The notes beneath the pieces are model-generated. The model was not told the DNA's origin and searched no databases. It was given only the letters and a program-made list of their open reading frames with translations. A stretch of DNA of 64,000 nt from Virgibacillus sp. LDC-1 (GTDB taxonomy: Bacteria > Bacillota > Bacilli > Bacillales > Amphibacillaceae), in NCBI RefSeq assembly GCF_030137545.1, contig NZ_JARUVL010000009.1, positions 17,290-81,289 on the forward strand, given 5' to 3'. Numbering within the stretch: position 1 is the stretch's first letter; each line of letters starts with the position of its first letter. Position numbers and translations under genes: made by a program. Below are positions 52,188-61,800 of this stretch, one piece after another.

Positions 52188-53288
52188 ATGAAGAAAACGA
52201 AAGTTGGTATTATATTTGGTGGAAAATCAGCAGAGCATGAAGTATCCTTGCAATCTGCGAAAAACATTGTAGATGCCATTGATAAAGAAAAATACGATGT
52301 TGTGTTAATTGGGATTGATAAGCAAGGAAAGTGGCATTTAAATGATAGCTCGTCCTATTTACTAAATGCGGAGAACCCCAAACTAATTCAATTAAATAAA
52401 TCAAATGATCCGGTGGCAATTGTTCCAGGAACTTCTGAACACCAGCTTATCCATGCAGCAAATGCAAGTGTATTAGAGCAATTGGATGTTGTTTTTCCAA
52501 TTGTCCATGGAACACTGGGAGAGGACGGTAGCCTTCAAGGAATGCTGCGTCTTGCCAACTTGCCATTTGTAGGACCAAGTGTGCTTGGCTCATCGATTTG
52601 TATGGATAAGGATATTGCAAAACGCCTCTTGCAGGATGCAGGTATTCAAGTAGCGAAAGGTGTTTCCTTCACAAGCGCGAAGCGAAATGCAATCAATTAT
52701 ACTGAAATCGCAAATGATCTTGGTACACCAATGTTTATTAAGCCAGCGAACCAAGGATCCTCAGTTGGAGTAAGCAAGGTAGATACAGAAGCGGAATTTT
52801 ACGAAGCAATTAGAGTTGCTTTCCAATATGACCATAAAGTAATTATTGAAGAAAATGTGGTTGGAAGAGAAATTGAGTGTTCTGTATTAGGAAATGAGAA
52901 TCCGATTGCATCACTACCGGGAGAAATCTTACCACAAACAGCGTTTTACTCCTATGAGTCCAAGTACATTGATGAAAAGGGAGCGGATTTAGCCATTCCG
53001 GCTAATCTATCTCCTGATTTAAGAGCTAAGGTCCAACAAACAGCAGTTCAGGCATTCGAGGCACTTCAATGTGAGGGGCTTGCTCGAGTAGACTTCTTTT
53101 TAACTGCATCGGGTGCATTGTATGTAAATGAGATTAATACATTACCAGGCTTTACAAAGATTAGTATGTATCCAAAGCTTTGGGAAGTAACAGGTATTTC
53201 TTATCCACAATTAATTAATAAGCTAATCGATTTAGCAATTGAACGACATGAACGGGATCAGAGCTTGAAAAGCTCTGTTTGGGAATAA
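52188..53288 (+). CDS. ddl: D-alanine--D-alanine ligase
   Basis: This 366-residue ATP-grasp ligase joins two D-alanines for peptidoglycan precursors. Motifs are GGKSAEHEVSL at the N-terminus, HGTLGEDG, KPANQGSSVGVSK, IEENVVGREIECSV, FYSYESKY and NEINTLPGFT. The YESKY loop, with tyrosine, is typical of D-Ala-D-Ala and not D-Ala-D-lactate ligases. ATG 52188 has GGAGAGGG upstream; the frame from 52125 is longer than the family and unsupported. Length matches DdlA-type enzymes. Confidence 0.94.
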   Translation: MKKTKVGIIFGGKSAEHEVSLQSAKNIVDAIDKEKYDVVLIGIDKQGKWHLNDSSSYLLNAENPKLIQLNKSNDPVAIVPGTSEHQLIHAANASVLEQLDVVFPIVHGTLGEDGSLQGMLRLANLPFVGPSVLGSSICMDKDIAKRLLQDAGIQVAKGVSFTSAKRNAINYTEIANDLGTPMFIKPANQGSSVGVSKVDTEAEFYEAIRVAFQYDHKVIIEENVVGREIECSVLGNENPIASLPGEILPQTAFYSYESKYIDEKGADLAIPANLSPDLRAKVQQTAVQAFEALQCEGLARVDFFLTASGALYVNEINTLPGFTKISMYPKLWEVTGISYPQLINKLIDLAIERHERDQSLKSSVWE

Positions 53289-53292
53289 AAAA

Positions 53293-53334
53293 AATAGCAA
53301 GTGACCAGCCTACACAGTGCTGGTCACTTGCTTT
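53293..53334. terminator. Bidirectional terminator between ddl and nitroreductase
   Basis: AGCAAGTGACCAGC pairs perfectly with GCTGGTCACTTGCT. A T8 run follows on the minus strand and TTTATATT on the plus strand. Confidence 0.9.
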
Positions 53335-53337
53335 ATA

Positions 53338-53883
53338 TTATGAGCCTTTATAGGTTGAGAATTTTTCTGTTGCTGGAATACGCTCTTTTCGAATAGGCTT
53401 TTCATCAAAATAACCTAAGTGAAGGAAACCAACTATTTTTTCGTTTTCTTGTATGTCAAGAATCGCTTTTACGTTTGGATCATAAATATGTGGATTTGTT
53501 TTCCACACAACGCCTAGCTGTTTTTCCCATGCTAGCAACCAAAAATTTTGTATCATACACGCAGTTGCTCCGTAATTCTCTTCCCATTGCTTTTGATTAT
53601 CAGGCTCTTCCATAATAACAACTAGAATTGCACGTGGTTCATTTAAATAGTTTTCCCGATTTTCCTGTTTTTCTTCAGGATAGGTGGCAGCCACTTGCTT
53701 AGCGAATGCTGCTTTATGTTCGGCATCGATGAATATAAACCGCCAGGGCTGGCGCATCCCATGTGTTGGCGCCCAAACGGCATTGTTAAGAAGCTCGAGG
53801 ACGGTTGCTTCTGTAACTTCTTGTTTCGTATACTGCTTTTTTATTGATCGACGATCTTTAATAATTGTCGCAATGCTATCCAT
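53338..53883 (-). CDS. Nitroreductase-family FMN oxidoreductase
   Basis: This 181-residue flavoprotein of the YdjA-like nitroreductase group has the N-terminal DRRSIKKQY, APTHGMRQPWRFIFI and a late IVGFLHLGYFDEKP. It would reduce quinones, nitro compounds or other acceptors with NAD(P)H. A near-consensus Fur box lies 37-51 bp upstream of its ATG, suggesting control by iron. GGGGAG precedes the start. Confidence 0.85.
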   Translation of the reverse strand: MDSIATIIKDRRSIKKQYTKQEVTEATVLELLNNAVWAPTHGMRQPWRFIFIDAEHKAAFAKQVAATYPEEKQENRENYLNEPRAILVVIMEEPDNQKQWEENYGATACMIQNFWLLAWEKQLGVVWKTNPHIYDPNVKAILDIQENEKIVGFLHLGYFDEKPIRKERIPATEKFSTYKGS

Positions 53884-53919
53884 ATCTATCTCCCCTTTAA
53901 ATGCCCCATTATTCTATAA

Positions 53920-53934
53920 TGATAATCATTCTCA
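53920..53934 (-). promoter_or_regulatory. Candidate Fur box of nitroreductase gene
   Basis: TGATAATCATTCTCA matches the Bacillus Fur 7-1-7 consensus TGATAATNATTATCA at all but one defined base. It lies just upstream of the nitroreductase start, in the likely promoter. A PerR or Zur site is less likely by sequence. Confidence 0.6.
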
Positions 53935-53948
53935 ACTATAGATTGTAA

Positions 53949-53979
53949 TTCATCTAGTTTCATAATGCAACTAGATGAA
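53949..53979. other. Palindrome in the nitroreductase/EIIC-type intergenic region
   Basis: TTCATCTAGTT (53949-53959) and AACTAGATGAA (53969-53979) form a perfect 11-bp inverted repeat. It may be an operator for the plus-strand gene at 54144 or a weak hairpin. Confidence 0.4.
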
Positions 53980-54143
53980 AAAGTTGGTAAAGTAATGTAT
54001 GATTGTGCAGGTCGTTTTATGATATACGAGTAAAGGACTTGATTCGTACAAAGATTCAAGTAATAATAAGAGATGGTATTTCGATTCAACTGGGAAATTG
54101 TAATACAAATCATGTGAATCATTTCACAATAGGGGGATTTTTA

Positions 54144-55181
54144 GTGAAGGCATTTTTGCAGAAAAAAGGGGTTTCACTTTCTCTACGTGCGTATGTAATT
54201 ACCGCGTTAAGCTACATGGCGCTTGGATTATTTTCTTCATTGATTATTGGATTGATTATTAAAACAATTGGTGAACAGTTGTCTTCTTATCAATTTTCAA
54301 CCGTTGGTGCATACCTAGTCGAAATGGGTACATTTGCAATGGATCCGAAAATAATGGGGGGAGCAATTGGCGTAGCGATTGCATATGGCTTGAAGGCTCC
54401 ACCGCTCGTATTGTTTTCTGCTCTTTTCGCAGGTGCTTTTGGGGCAGATTTAGGTGGGCCAGCTGGAAGCTATGTGACCGCTTTATTTGCAACAGAAATT
54501 GGAAAGCTTGTCTATAAAACAACACGGGTGGATATTATTGTCACACCATTTATAACGATTGCGGCAGGATTTATTACAGGAACCTTGATTGGACAGCCGA
54601 TCAATTCTTTTATGGTTTGGTTTGGAGGTTTGATTAATTGGTCAACTGAACAGCAGCCTTTTTTGATGGGGATTTTAGTTGCTGTTCTGATGGGGTGGGC
54701 TTTAACAGCTCCTATTTCAAGTGTGGCAATTGCACTCATGCTCGGTCTTGATGGGGTTGCAGCAGGTGCGGCGGCGGTCGGATGCTCTGCGCAAATGGTT
54801 GGTTTTGCTGTTTCGAGCTATCGTGAAAATGGATTTGGGGGATTGCTTGCACAAGGGATTGGAACTTCTATGCTCCAGGTACCGAATATTTTAAGAAGGC
54901 CGATTATTATCCTACCACCGACAATTGCAGGAGCAATCTTAGCTCCATTTGCAACCGTTTGGTTCAACTTAATTAATAACCCGTCTGGTGCTGGAATGGG
55001 GACGAGTGGATTTGTCGGTCAAATTATGACGTTTGAAGCAATGGGTTTTTCGTGGCAGTTGTTTTGGATCATTCTTATGTTGCACATTATTGCACCTGCT
55101 CTCATTAGCCTCGTCATTTCAGAGTGGTTTCGCAAGCTTGGCTGGATTAAGGCTGGGGACATGAAGATTGTCTATGAATAA
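54144..55181 (+). CDS. PTS EIIC-type membrane protein (PTS_EIIC_2 family)
   Basis: This 345-residue protein has about ten membrane segments and the glycine-rich repeats of the PTS_EIIC_2 family (PF13303), such as GGAIGVAIAYGLKAPPLVLF and GADLGGPAGSYVTALFATEI. It resembles PTS permeases but no EIIA or EIIB gene is beside it, so transport may be of another type. GTG 54144 has GGGGGAT six bases upstream; the open frame from 54003 is not supported. Substrate unknown. Confidence 0.75.
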   Translation: MKAFLQKKGVSLSLRAYVITALSYMALGLFSSLIIGLIIKTIGEQLSSYQFSTVGAYLVEMGTFAMDPKIMGGAIGVAIAYGLKAPPLVLFSALFAGAFGADLGGPAGSYVTALFATEIGKLVYKTTRVDIIVTPFITIAAGFITGTLIGQPINSFMVWFGGLINWSTEQQPFLMGILVAVLMGWALTAPISSVAIALMLGLDGVAAGAAAVGCSAQMVGFAVSSYRENGFGGLLAQGIGTSMLQVPNILRRPIIILPPTIAGAILAPFATVWFNLINNPSGAGMGTSGFVGQIMTFEAMGFSWQLFWIILMLHIIAPALISLVISEWFRKLGWIKAGDMKIVYE

Positions 55182-55264
55182 ATATAATGGTTCTTTTCTA
55201 GATTGGAATTTTTGCTTTATTTCGCTTATGCTAATGACAATGAGAAAATAGGGAGGGATGGAAG

Positions 55265-55723
55265 TTGGATAAATTTATGGAGCGTGCGGTAGACCTATCA
55301 TTAGAGAACGTTCGTGCAGGCGGTCAGCCGTTCGGAGCAGTGCTCGTTAAAGATGGAGAAGTAGTTGCTGAAGGTGTGAATGAATTGCATATCAAGCATG
55401 ATGTAAGTGGACATGCTGAATTGTTAGCTATTCGTCGTGCTCAAGAAAAATTACAGACGAATAATTTACAAGGCCATATTATGTATGCGAGCGGTGAACC
55501 ATGTCCAATGTGTTATACAGCTATGTTCTTTGCTGGGATAGAAAAGGTATATTATTGTTCATCGATGGAGGAGGCAGCAGAAGTTGGACTAGATGCGTCG
55601 ACCATTCTTTATCATGACTTAAAGCATCAACGAGAAGATCGGAAAACGGTTGAAATGATTTCGATGCCATTAGAAAATGGACAGGATGATCCAATGAAGC
55701 TATGGGAAAGAAAGCAGAAATAA
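55265..55723 (+). CDS. Nucleoside/guanine deaminase-family protein
   Basis: This 152-residue zinc-dependent deaminase has the metal and proton-shuttle motif GHAELLAI (His-Ala-Glu) near residue 55 and the PCPMCYTAMFFA motif near residue 79, which is the CDA/GuaD arrangement. The N-terminal GGQPFGAVLVKDGEVVAEG fits guanine deaminase (GuaD, about 156 residues), but cytosine or other base deaminases are possible. The start is TTG with GGAGGG seven bases upstream. Confidence 0.85.
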   Translation: MDKFMERAVDLSLENVRAGGQPFGAVLVKDGEVVAEGVNELHIKHDVSGHAELLAIRRAQEKLQTNNLQGHIMYASGEPCPMCYTAMFFAGIEKVYYCSSMEEAAEVGLDASTILYHDLKHQREDRKTVEMISMPLENGQDDPMKLWERKQK

Positions 55724-55827
55724 ATAGATTTACTTTCTTGAGCACACGATTTTCCGTTTAATCTGTTTTAATTTGTTCCCTGTATTTATGGGCGGATAAT
55801 GGAAGATAAGAGGTTAGGGGGACATGC

Positions 55828-56280
55828 ATGATGCTATATGAAATATTGGTTTTTATTCATGTGCTTTCAGCTATAATTGCGATTGGTCCTGGGTTTATGC
55901 TGACATTTATCGTGACGAAGGCAAAGACGATGACAGAACTAAAGCATGCCTATGAAATTCGAAGTAGGATGCATGTAGTTGTTATGGTGGGTGGCATTTT
56001 ATTGCTCATCACCGGACTAGGAATGGGGCTGTTGCATCCTTTTCTTTTTGCAAAGGGATGGTTTGTCGGAAGCCTTTTTTTATTCATCGTAGCTTTAGCT
56101 ATGGGACCCTTCGTTTTATCTCCGCTATCAAGACCGATTAGAGCGTTGTTAGCAGAACATGAGGGAGAAGAGATTCCAACGGATTATAAGCTCATGTCAA
56201 AAAAGCTCTTTTTAGCGGAGCATGTTGAAAATAGTATGCTATTTATTATCGTTATATTAATGCTATGGAAACCATTTTAA
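55828..56280 (+). CDS. DUF2269 family membrane protein
   Basis: This 150-residue protein has four membrane segments (FIHVLSAIIAIGPGFMLTFI; VVMVGGILLLITGLGMGLLH; a third near 85-105; and a last at the C-terminus), the DUF2269 layout. The function is unknown. AGGGGGA precedes the ATG at 55828; ATG 55831 is equally possible. Confidence 0.75.
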   Translation: MMLYEILVFIHVLSAIIAIGPGFMLTFIVTKAKTMTELKHAYEIRSRMHVVVMVGGILLLITGLGMGLLHPFLFAKGWFVGSLFLFIVALAMGPFVLSPLSRPIRALLAEHEGEEIPTDYKLMSKKLFLAEHVENSMLFIIVILMLWKPF

Positions 56281-56288
56281 CATTGGAA

Positions 56289-56332
56289 AGGAACGTTTTT
56301 ACAAAGTGATGTAAAGCGTTCTTTTTTATTTA
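56289..56332 (+). terminator. Terminator after the DUF2269 gene
   Basis: GAACG with inner TTTACA pairs with TGTAAA and GCGTTC, then T6 follows. Confidence 0.8.
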
Positions 56333-56483
56333 ATGATTTTTTTAAAAAAGTTTGAAACATCTAAAAAACGGGAACTATATATTGCAATCATTTATTGAAC
56401 ATGCTATATTCGATAACAATATATTTTGTTCAATTCACTAATTGTATTTCCGCTTAATAGGTTATAAAAGGGGGTTGAAGCAA

Positions 56484-57029
56484 ATGAGAAAGGTATCATT
56501 GGAAGAAGTGTTTACACATCCGATAACACAGAAATATTTAAAACGTTCTGGGATAGCACATGCAGTTGCAGTAACAGAATACGCCTATATTTTTGCCAAG
56601 CGCTTTAATGTAAATCCTGATCATGCAACGAAAGCAGGTCTACTCCATGATATTGGTCATTATACATGGTATCGTGATGGCGAATGGGATTATGAGCTTT
56701 ATAAGGAAAATGATATTCATGCAATTAAAGGTGCGAACCGAGCGCACAAGCTGTTAATTCGTGTTGGTGAAGATCGGCATGCGGCAAAGGAAATTGCGGT
56801 GGCCATTTTACTACACACAGATTCCTATTTACCAGAAGGACAGCTCGAGCTTAAACCATTGCAACGAATTGTTAGTCTTGCTGACGAAGCAGATGAAGAA
56901 TCAGGTGGAAACCACCATTATCGAACAATCGAATTTCACGTCGCTTTAGAACGGATACGTGCCTTAGATAATAAAATTGAAAACGATGAACTTAAGCGTA
57001 TCTCTCATTCTAAAAAAGAAATGGCTTAG
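56484..57029 (+). CDS. HD-domain phosphohydrolase
   Basis: This 181-residue protein has the HD metal signature: SGIAHAVAVTEYAYIFAKRF (first His), AGLLHDIGHYTW (HD pair) and a late LADEADEESGG. It likely hydrolyses a phosphate ester or nucleotide, substrate unknown. ATG 56484 has a GGGGG site nine bases upstream, and the frame from 56442 is unsupported. Confidence 0.82.
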   Translation: MRKVSLEEVFTHPITQKYLKRSGIAHAVAVTEYAYIFAKRFNVNPDHATKAGLLHDIGHYTWYRDGEWDYELYKENDIHAIKGANRAHKLLIRVGEDRHAAKEIAVAILLHTDSYLPEGQLELKPLQRIVSLADEADEESGGNHHYRTIEFHVALERIRALDNKIENDELKRISHSKKEMA

Positions 57030-57092
57030 GCTCATCGTTTTATTCATACATCCATCAATGCCGTATTTACGTTCTTTATCATTTGCGTGCGT

Positions 57093-58154
57093 TTAATTTA
57101 GCTTTTCTACGTATTCTTCAAGTGTGAGCTTATTGTCCGTGATTTCCTTTGCTGCTTTTTTACCAACAAAGCGGAGGTGCCATGGCTCATATTGATACTT
57201 TGTAATTTCCTCTTTTCCTTTTGGATAGCGAATAATGAATCCAAATTCGCTTGCGTGCGTTTGAATCCATTTCCCTTCCGGAGTTTCTCCAAATTCAATA
57301 ATTAGATCAAAGCTAACAGCTGGGCTTGTAACATCCATCGTTAAGCCGGTTTGATGTTCACTTTCTCCAGGTCTTGCACTATATTTATTGGCAGCTTCTT
57401 CCCCGTTTTTGCTAACGTTCGCTGCAAAAATACTTTGTTGTCTTGTAAACGAACGATATCCGGATTGAGCAAATAAATCAACTCCTGCTTTATCTGCAGC
57501 TGCAAACATTTTCTCTAACGCTTCTGCCGCAGGCTTTCGCATTTGCTTTTTAGGGAGATCCTCTGAAAATGGAAAGCGAACAGCTGGTGTTACCAAATCC
57601 TCTGGAATAAATGTTTCAGGCAATGCATGTGATTTATTTACTAAAACGAGAATCTCATAAGGATTCGAAACTTCTACCTTTTTATCTGCAGTTAGCTCCG
57701 ACTTTTTCCACGGTAAAGCCTTACCAGGTGTAATTGCTAGTTGATTAGCTAACACCTTCTCCAAAAGCTGCTTCGTTTTCAACGTATAAATTCCAGTAAT
57801 CATTTCTTTACTTGTTTGCATTTGAAAATCAGTTATAGCCCAAACTGTTTCCGAATCATATACGTCTGTATTTTTTATAGCATAGCCTGCTTGTATGAGC
57901 ACCTGCTGCAAATTTGATACTTGTTTTCCGGTATCTCCTTTCTGTAATTCCGAGAAAGGAAGCGTTGGTTTATTTGTTGTATCATCCTGTTTGTCAACTT
58001 GCGGGTTTTGCTGTGAATCTGGATTTTTAGGGGTAGCTGTTTCCGAAACGTTTTCCTTCGTATCGGTAGGCTCGTTGGGTGTCGCATTGCAAGCTGTGGC
58101 AATGAGTATAGTTAAAGCCATTAGAATGAAGGTGCGACAATACTTGTTGAACAT
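57093..58154 (-). CDS. VanY/LdcB-type D-Ala-D-Ala (or LD-) carboxypeptidase lipoprotein
   Basis: This 353-residue envelope protein has a lipoprotein signal (LTILIATACN), a long polar linker, a peptidoglycan-binding domain (about 72-135, with GKQVSNLQQVLIQAGYAI) and a VanY/DacB catalytic domain (about 175-345). The metal site shows SEHQTGLTMDVT and EPWHLRF. It would trim the stem-peptide C-terminus in the wall. ATG 58154 fits AGGGAG better than ATG 58160. A small TTACGG/CCGTAA palindrome lies at 58177-58193. Confidence 0.88.
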   Translation of the reverse strand: MFNKYCRTFILMALTILIATACNATPNEPTDTKENVSETATPKNPDSQQNPQVDKQDDTTNKPTLPFSELQKGDTGKQVSNLQQVLIQAGYAIKNTDVYDSETVWAITDFQMQTSKEMITGIYTLKTKQLLEKVLANQLAITPGKALPWKKSELTADKKVEVSNPYEILVLVNKSHALPETFIPEDLVTPAVRFPFSEDLPKKQMRKPAAEALEKMFAAADKAGVDLFAQSGYRSFTRQQSIFAANVSKNGEEAANKYSARPGESEHQTGLTMDVTSPAVSFDLIIEFGETPEGKWIQTHASEFGFIIRYPKGKEEITKYQYEPWHLRFVGKKAAKEITDNKLTLEEYVEKLN

Positions 58155-58418
58155 AATCATTATCTCCCTGCTGTTGTTACGGTATCACCGTAAATCATAC
58201 TTTTCTCTGACATGTAACTGGCAGTACCACCCTTTTATGAGGATAAGAGGGAAAAACTGAAAGTCACATGTTCGATTGTATTCAACTAACAATCAGTGGA
58301 TGAAAGAAGTCCCTTGATTGAAGTTTCATTGTATCTCTAACTTATATTTTCTCACATATATTTAGCTTTCTGCAATAGGCATAATTAGGCAAAAAAGAGT
58401 AGCTGCTTTGCATTTCTT

Positions 58419-58447
58419 TTGCCAGCGGGTTAAATTTAAATTATATC
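58419..58447 (+). promoter_or_regulatory. Promoter of the esterase gene
   Basis: TTGCCA (58419-58424) and TATATC (58442-58447) are 17 bp apart just before the ribosome binding site. The rest of the 58155-58418 gap shows nothing recognisable apart from the palindrome near 58185. Confidence 0.5.
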
Positions 58448-58469
58448 TAAAGGAAAAGGAAGGGAAGCT

Positions 58470-59078
58470 ATGAAGCATTTTTATAAAAAGGGACAGGATG
58501 AACGAAAACCAACCTTGCTCTTATTGCATGGAACTGGCGGTACGGAGAATGATTTACTACCAATCGCCGAAATTATCGATCCAACTGCGTCAATTCTTGG
58601 TGTGCGAGGAGATGTATCTGAAAATGGAATGAATCGATATTTTAAACGAATTGCTGAAGGCGTTTTTGATGAAGAAGATTTGCTTTTCCGAACAAAGGAG
58701 CTATCCGATTTTTTGGATTATGCCGCTGAACAGTATGAATTTGATCGGAACAATATCGTAGCGATGGGCTATTCAAATGGAGCCAATATTGCAGGAAGCT
58801 TACTTTTTCATTATAAGAATGTATTACAGGGTGCTATTTTACTGCATCCGATGGTACCGAGAAGAGGTGTAGATTTACCGCTTATGAAGAATCTGCCTGT
58901 TTTTATTGGTGCAGGAAAGAATGACCCAATTTGCCCTGCGCAAGAAACGGAGGATTTAGCTGCTTTGCTTTCCGAAGCTGGCGCATCCGTTCAAGTATAT
59001 TGGGATGAACAAGGACATCAACTGACAAGAGGAGAGATTATTGAAGCTGCGAAATGGTATAAGCGCTTATTCAAATAG
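58470..59078 (+). CDS. Alpha/beta-hydrolase, MhqD-like carboxylesterase
   Basis: This 202-residue hydrolase of the phospholipase/carboxylesterase group has LLLLHGTGGTENDL (oxyanion hole), the nucleophile elbow GYSNGA near residue 108, Asp in GAGKNDPICP and His in EQGHQL. It resembles MhqD, induced by quinones in Bacillus subtilis, but the substrate is not shown. AAGGAAGGGAAG precedes the ATG. Confidence 0.85.
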   Translation: MKHFYKKGQDERKPTLLLLHGTGGTENDLLPIAEIIDPTASILGVRGDVSENGMNRYFKRIAEGVFDEEDLLFRTKELSDFLDYAAEQYEFDRNNIVAMGYSNGANIAGSLLFHYKNVLQGAILLHPMVPRRGVDLPLMKNLPVFIGAGKNDPICPAQETEDLAALLSEAGASVQVYWDEQGHQLTRGEIIEAAKWYKRLFK

Positions 59079-59082
59079 CTAA

Positions 59083-59148
59083 TGAATAAAAAAGGATTGT
59101 TAAGTCCTTGTGCATGAAGAGGGAGATGCACAACTCCGCTTTTTATTC
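59083..59148 (+). terminator. Hairpin terminator after the esterase gene
   Basis: GTGCAT (59110-59115) pairs with ATGCAC (59126-59131) within a wider GAATAAAAA/TTTTTATTC stem ending in T5. Confidence 0.6.
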
Positions 59149-59172
59149 ATACATATATAGGAAAAAGTATGG

Positions 59173-60372
59173 GTGGGAATCGGAGTGACATCGAGTGAAG
59201 CTTCACGACAGCAAGCGCACCAAATGAATTTTTCGTTATATACGATACTGTTCTTTTGGTGTGCACTTGTGATTGTCTCAAGCGTATATGTGACGACGCC
59301 ACTTTACAATGTGTTTTCTCTTACATATGAAGTGGGTACAGCAACTTCTACGTGGGTGAGTGGAAGTTTTTCCTTTTGTTATGCAATTGGATTCCTATTT
59401 TTTGGGATTCTTGCTAACCGTCTTGGGAGTAAAGAGATCATTGTTCTAGGCCTCGCATTGCTTACACTCATCACCTTTATAATCGGATTTATCGATCATT
59501 TTGTGTGGCTCGTTATTTTAAGAGGGATACAAGGATTTGTCGCCGCCACCTTCGCACCAACAGCACTTGCATATGTATTTGAACTTTTTCCGGCTCGATT
59601 TCGGATCACTGTGATAGGTTTTATGAGCTTTGGCTATGTAACCGCAGGAATCTTCGGTCAAGTTATTGCTGAAATAGTAAACACCCTGTTTCATTGGCAA
59701 GCAGTATTTTTATTGTTTGGCTGTTTCTATTTTGTTACTTATGTTGCTGTAAGACGAATTCTACCGAAAACTGCGCATACGAGTAAAGAAGCAGGACTGC
59801 AACAATTTGTTCAGGGGTCGGCAAAAATTTTTCAGCAACGTGATTTTCAGTTATGCTATGGAATTACCTTTTTGCTCCTGCTTACATTTATCGGGATGTA
59901 TACGGTCTTAGAGGCTACTTTAACGAATGCTCCCTATTTTCTGTCAGACCGGCAAGTATTATTTGTTCGGGCTATTGGGATTATTGGCATGGTGGCTTCG
60001 CTTGTTGCGAATCATTTTGTTCGTAGACTGGGGATTGTGCGAGCACTTCGAATGGCTATCGGAATTGCTGTGCTGGGACTGCTTTGTATGGGATTAGGAC
60101 AAATAGCTGCAATCGTTGTTGGAGCAAGTGTTGTATTTGTCTTCGGTATTTCATTAGTATTTCCTCTTATTATGATGTACATCGGTAAAATAGGGGGAGA
60201 ACATCGAGCAATTAGTAATGCATGGTATGCGTTTATTCTTTTCGTTGGAGCTACAATTGGTCCTCTCATCGCTGTTACATTAATGGAGATGGGGAGTATT
60301 TCCAGTACTTTTGTTGGTCTGGCTGCTATTTTATCAGTTGGCCTTGTTTTGTCGGCTTTGTTAAAAGAATAA
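59173..60372 (+). CDS. MFS transporter, drug/metabolite efflux type
   Basis: This 399-residue major facilitator has 12 predicted membrane segments and the typical loop FFGILANRLGSKEIIVLGLA between segments 2 and 3, plus LRGIQGFVAATFAPTALAYV in segment 4. It resembles YnfM/Bcr-type permeases, but the substrate is unknown. GTG 59173 has AGGA ten bases upstream; GTG 59185, with GGTGGG, is also possible. Confidence 0.82.
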   Translation: MGIGVTSSEASRQQAHQMNFSLYTILFFWCALVIVSSVYVTTPLYNVFSLTYEVGTATSTWVSGSFSFCYAIGFLFFGILANRLGSKEIIVLGLALLTLITFIIGFIDHFVWLVILRGIQGFVAATFAPTALAYVFELFPARFRITVIGFMSFGYVTAGIFGQVIAEIVNTLFHWQAVFLLFGCFYFVTYVAVRRILPKTAHTSKEAGLQQFVQGSAKIFQQRDFQLCYGITFLLLLTFIGMYTVLEATLTNAPYFLSDRQVLFVRAIGIIGMVASLVANHFVRRLGIVRALRMAIGIAVLGLLCMGLGQIAAIVVGASVVFVFGISLVFPLIMMYIGKIGGEHRAISNAWYAFILFVGATIGPLIAVTLMEMGSISSTFVGLAAILSVGLVLSALLKE

Positions 60373-60379
60373 CGCAAAT

Positions 60380-60412
60380 GCAATGGCATCCACGAAAGGT
60401 GAATGCCATTAA
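60380..60412. terminator. Hairpin between MFS gene and pepT
   Basis: AATGGCAT (60382-60389) pairs with ATGCCATT (60403-60410) between two convergent genes. T-runs are weak on both sides. Confidence 0.5.
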
Positions 60413-60441
60413 TGAACCAGTGTTTATCGCCGCTTCTAGTT

Positions 60442-61671
60442 CTATTTTTCTGCATACAGCTTGCAAATTTCTACAACCGTTTGTGCTGCCTTTTCCATGT
60501 TATCTACTGAGATGTATTCAAATTTTCCGTGGAAATTTTCTCCGCCAGTGAAAATGTTCGGTGTTGGCAGTCCCATATAGGAAAGCTGTGAACCATCTGT
60601 GCCGCCACGAATTGGCTGAACAATTGGAGTGATGCCGATATTTTTCATCGCTTGATATGCAATATCTACGATTTCTTTAACAGGCTCAATTTTATCCCGC
60701 ATATTATAATATTGATCTGTTAATTCAAGCTCTACACTTTTTTCACCATAGCTTTCTTTCATTTCTTGAACAAACCGTGTGATGGTTGTTTTTCGGTTCT
60801 TAAAGCTTTCTTTGTCAAAATCACGAATAATATAAGAAATGATTGTTTTTTCGACGTCACCATGAATGGAAGATAAATGATAAAATCCTTCATATCCTTC
60901 TGTATGCTCTGGTGTTTCCTGGTCAGGTAGCTTACTTATAAATTGTGCTGCCATTCTACTGGCATTCACCATTTTATTTTTGGCTGTTCCTGGATGGACA
61001 CTATTGCCATGAAAGGTTATCTTGGCAGCGGCTGCATTAAAGCTTTCGTATTGCAACTCGCCTAACGGTCCACCATCAACCGTATATGCATAAGAGGCAT
61101 TAAATCGTTCGACATCAAATTTGTGTGGACCGCGCCCAATTTCTTCATCCGGTGTAAATGCTACCCGGATTTTTCCGTGCTTAATTTCCGGATGCTTGAT
61201 TAAATAATGCATTGCGGTCATAATTTCAGCAATGCCTGCTTTATTATCAGCTCCTAGTAGTGTAGTACCATCCGTTGTAATCAATGTATGTCCTTTATAG
61301 CTAGGAAGCTCAGGGAAATCTCGTCCAGAAAGAACAACATGCAATGATTCATTTAAAATGAGATCATTTCCATCAAAGTCCTCGACTACTTGTGGATTCA
61401 CATTTTTCCCCGTAAAATCAGTCGCTGTATCTACATGAGCAAGAAAGCCGATAGTAGGCATTTCCTTTTCGGTGTTAGCAGGGAGGGTAGCCATCAAGTA
61501 TCCATTTTCATCTAATGATACCTCTTCCATCCCGATTTCTTTCAATTGATCCATGAGTAGGTGGAGTAAATCCCATTGCCCAGGTGTGGATGGAGTTGTT
61601 TCGCTTTCTTCATTTGACTGTGTATCTATTTTGGCATACGTAATCAAACGTTTGATTAATTCTTGCTTCAT
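60442..61671 (-). CDS. pepT: Peptidase T (tripeptide aminopeptidase)
   Basis: This 409-residue zinc peptidase of the M20 family removes N-terminal residues from tripeptides. Motifs are [28 protein letters not shown] and [14 protein letters not shown], with [20 protein letters not shown] near the C-terminus. Length equals Bacillus PepT (410). ATG 61671 has GGAG upstream; the frame to 61713 is unsupported. It could use peptides brought in by DtpT. Confidence 0.94.
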   Translation of the reverse strand: MKQELIKRLITYAKIDTQSNEESETTPSTPGQWDLLHLLMDQLKEIGMEEVSLDENGYLMATLPANTEKEMPTIGFLAHVDTATDFTGKNVNPQVVEDFDGNDLILNESLHVVLSGRDFPELPSYKGHTLITTDGTTLLGADNKAGIAEIMTAMHYLIKHPEIKHGKIRVAFTPDEEIGRGPHKFDVERFNASYAYTVDGGPLGELQYESFNAAAAKITFHGNSVHPGTAKNKMVNASRMAAQFISKLPDQETPEHTEGYEGFYHLSSIHGDVEKTIISYIIRDFDKESFKNRKTTITRFVQEMKESYGEKSVELELTDQYYNMRDKIEPVKEIVDIAYQAMKNIGITPIVQPIRGGTDGSQLSYMGLPTPNIFTGGENFHGKFEYISVDNMEKAAQTVVEICKLYAEK

Positions 61672-61800
61672 TATGTCAGCTCCTTCTTCGTTATCAGCGA
61701 TTATTTTCTTCATTTTATCATAATTAACGTAGAAGTATGTTTACGAACATCCCACTTCCATGTATGCTATTTGAAAATAACATAAAAAGAAGGGGTATGC

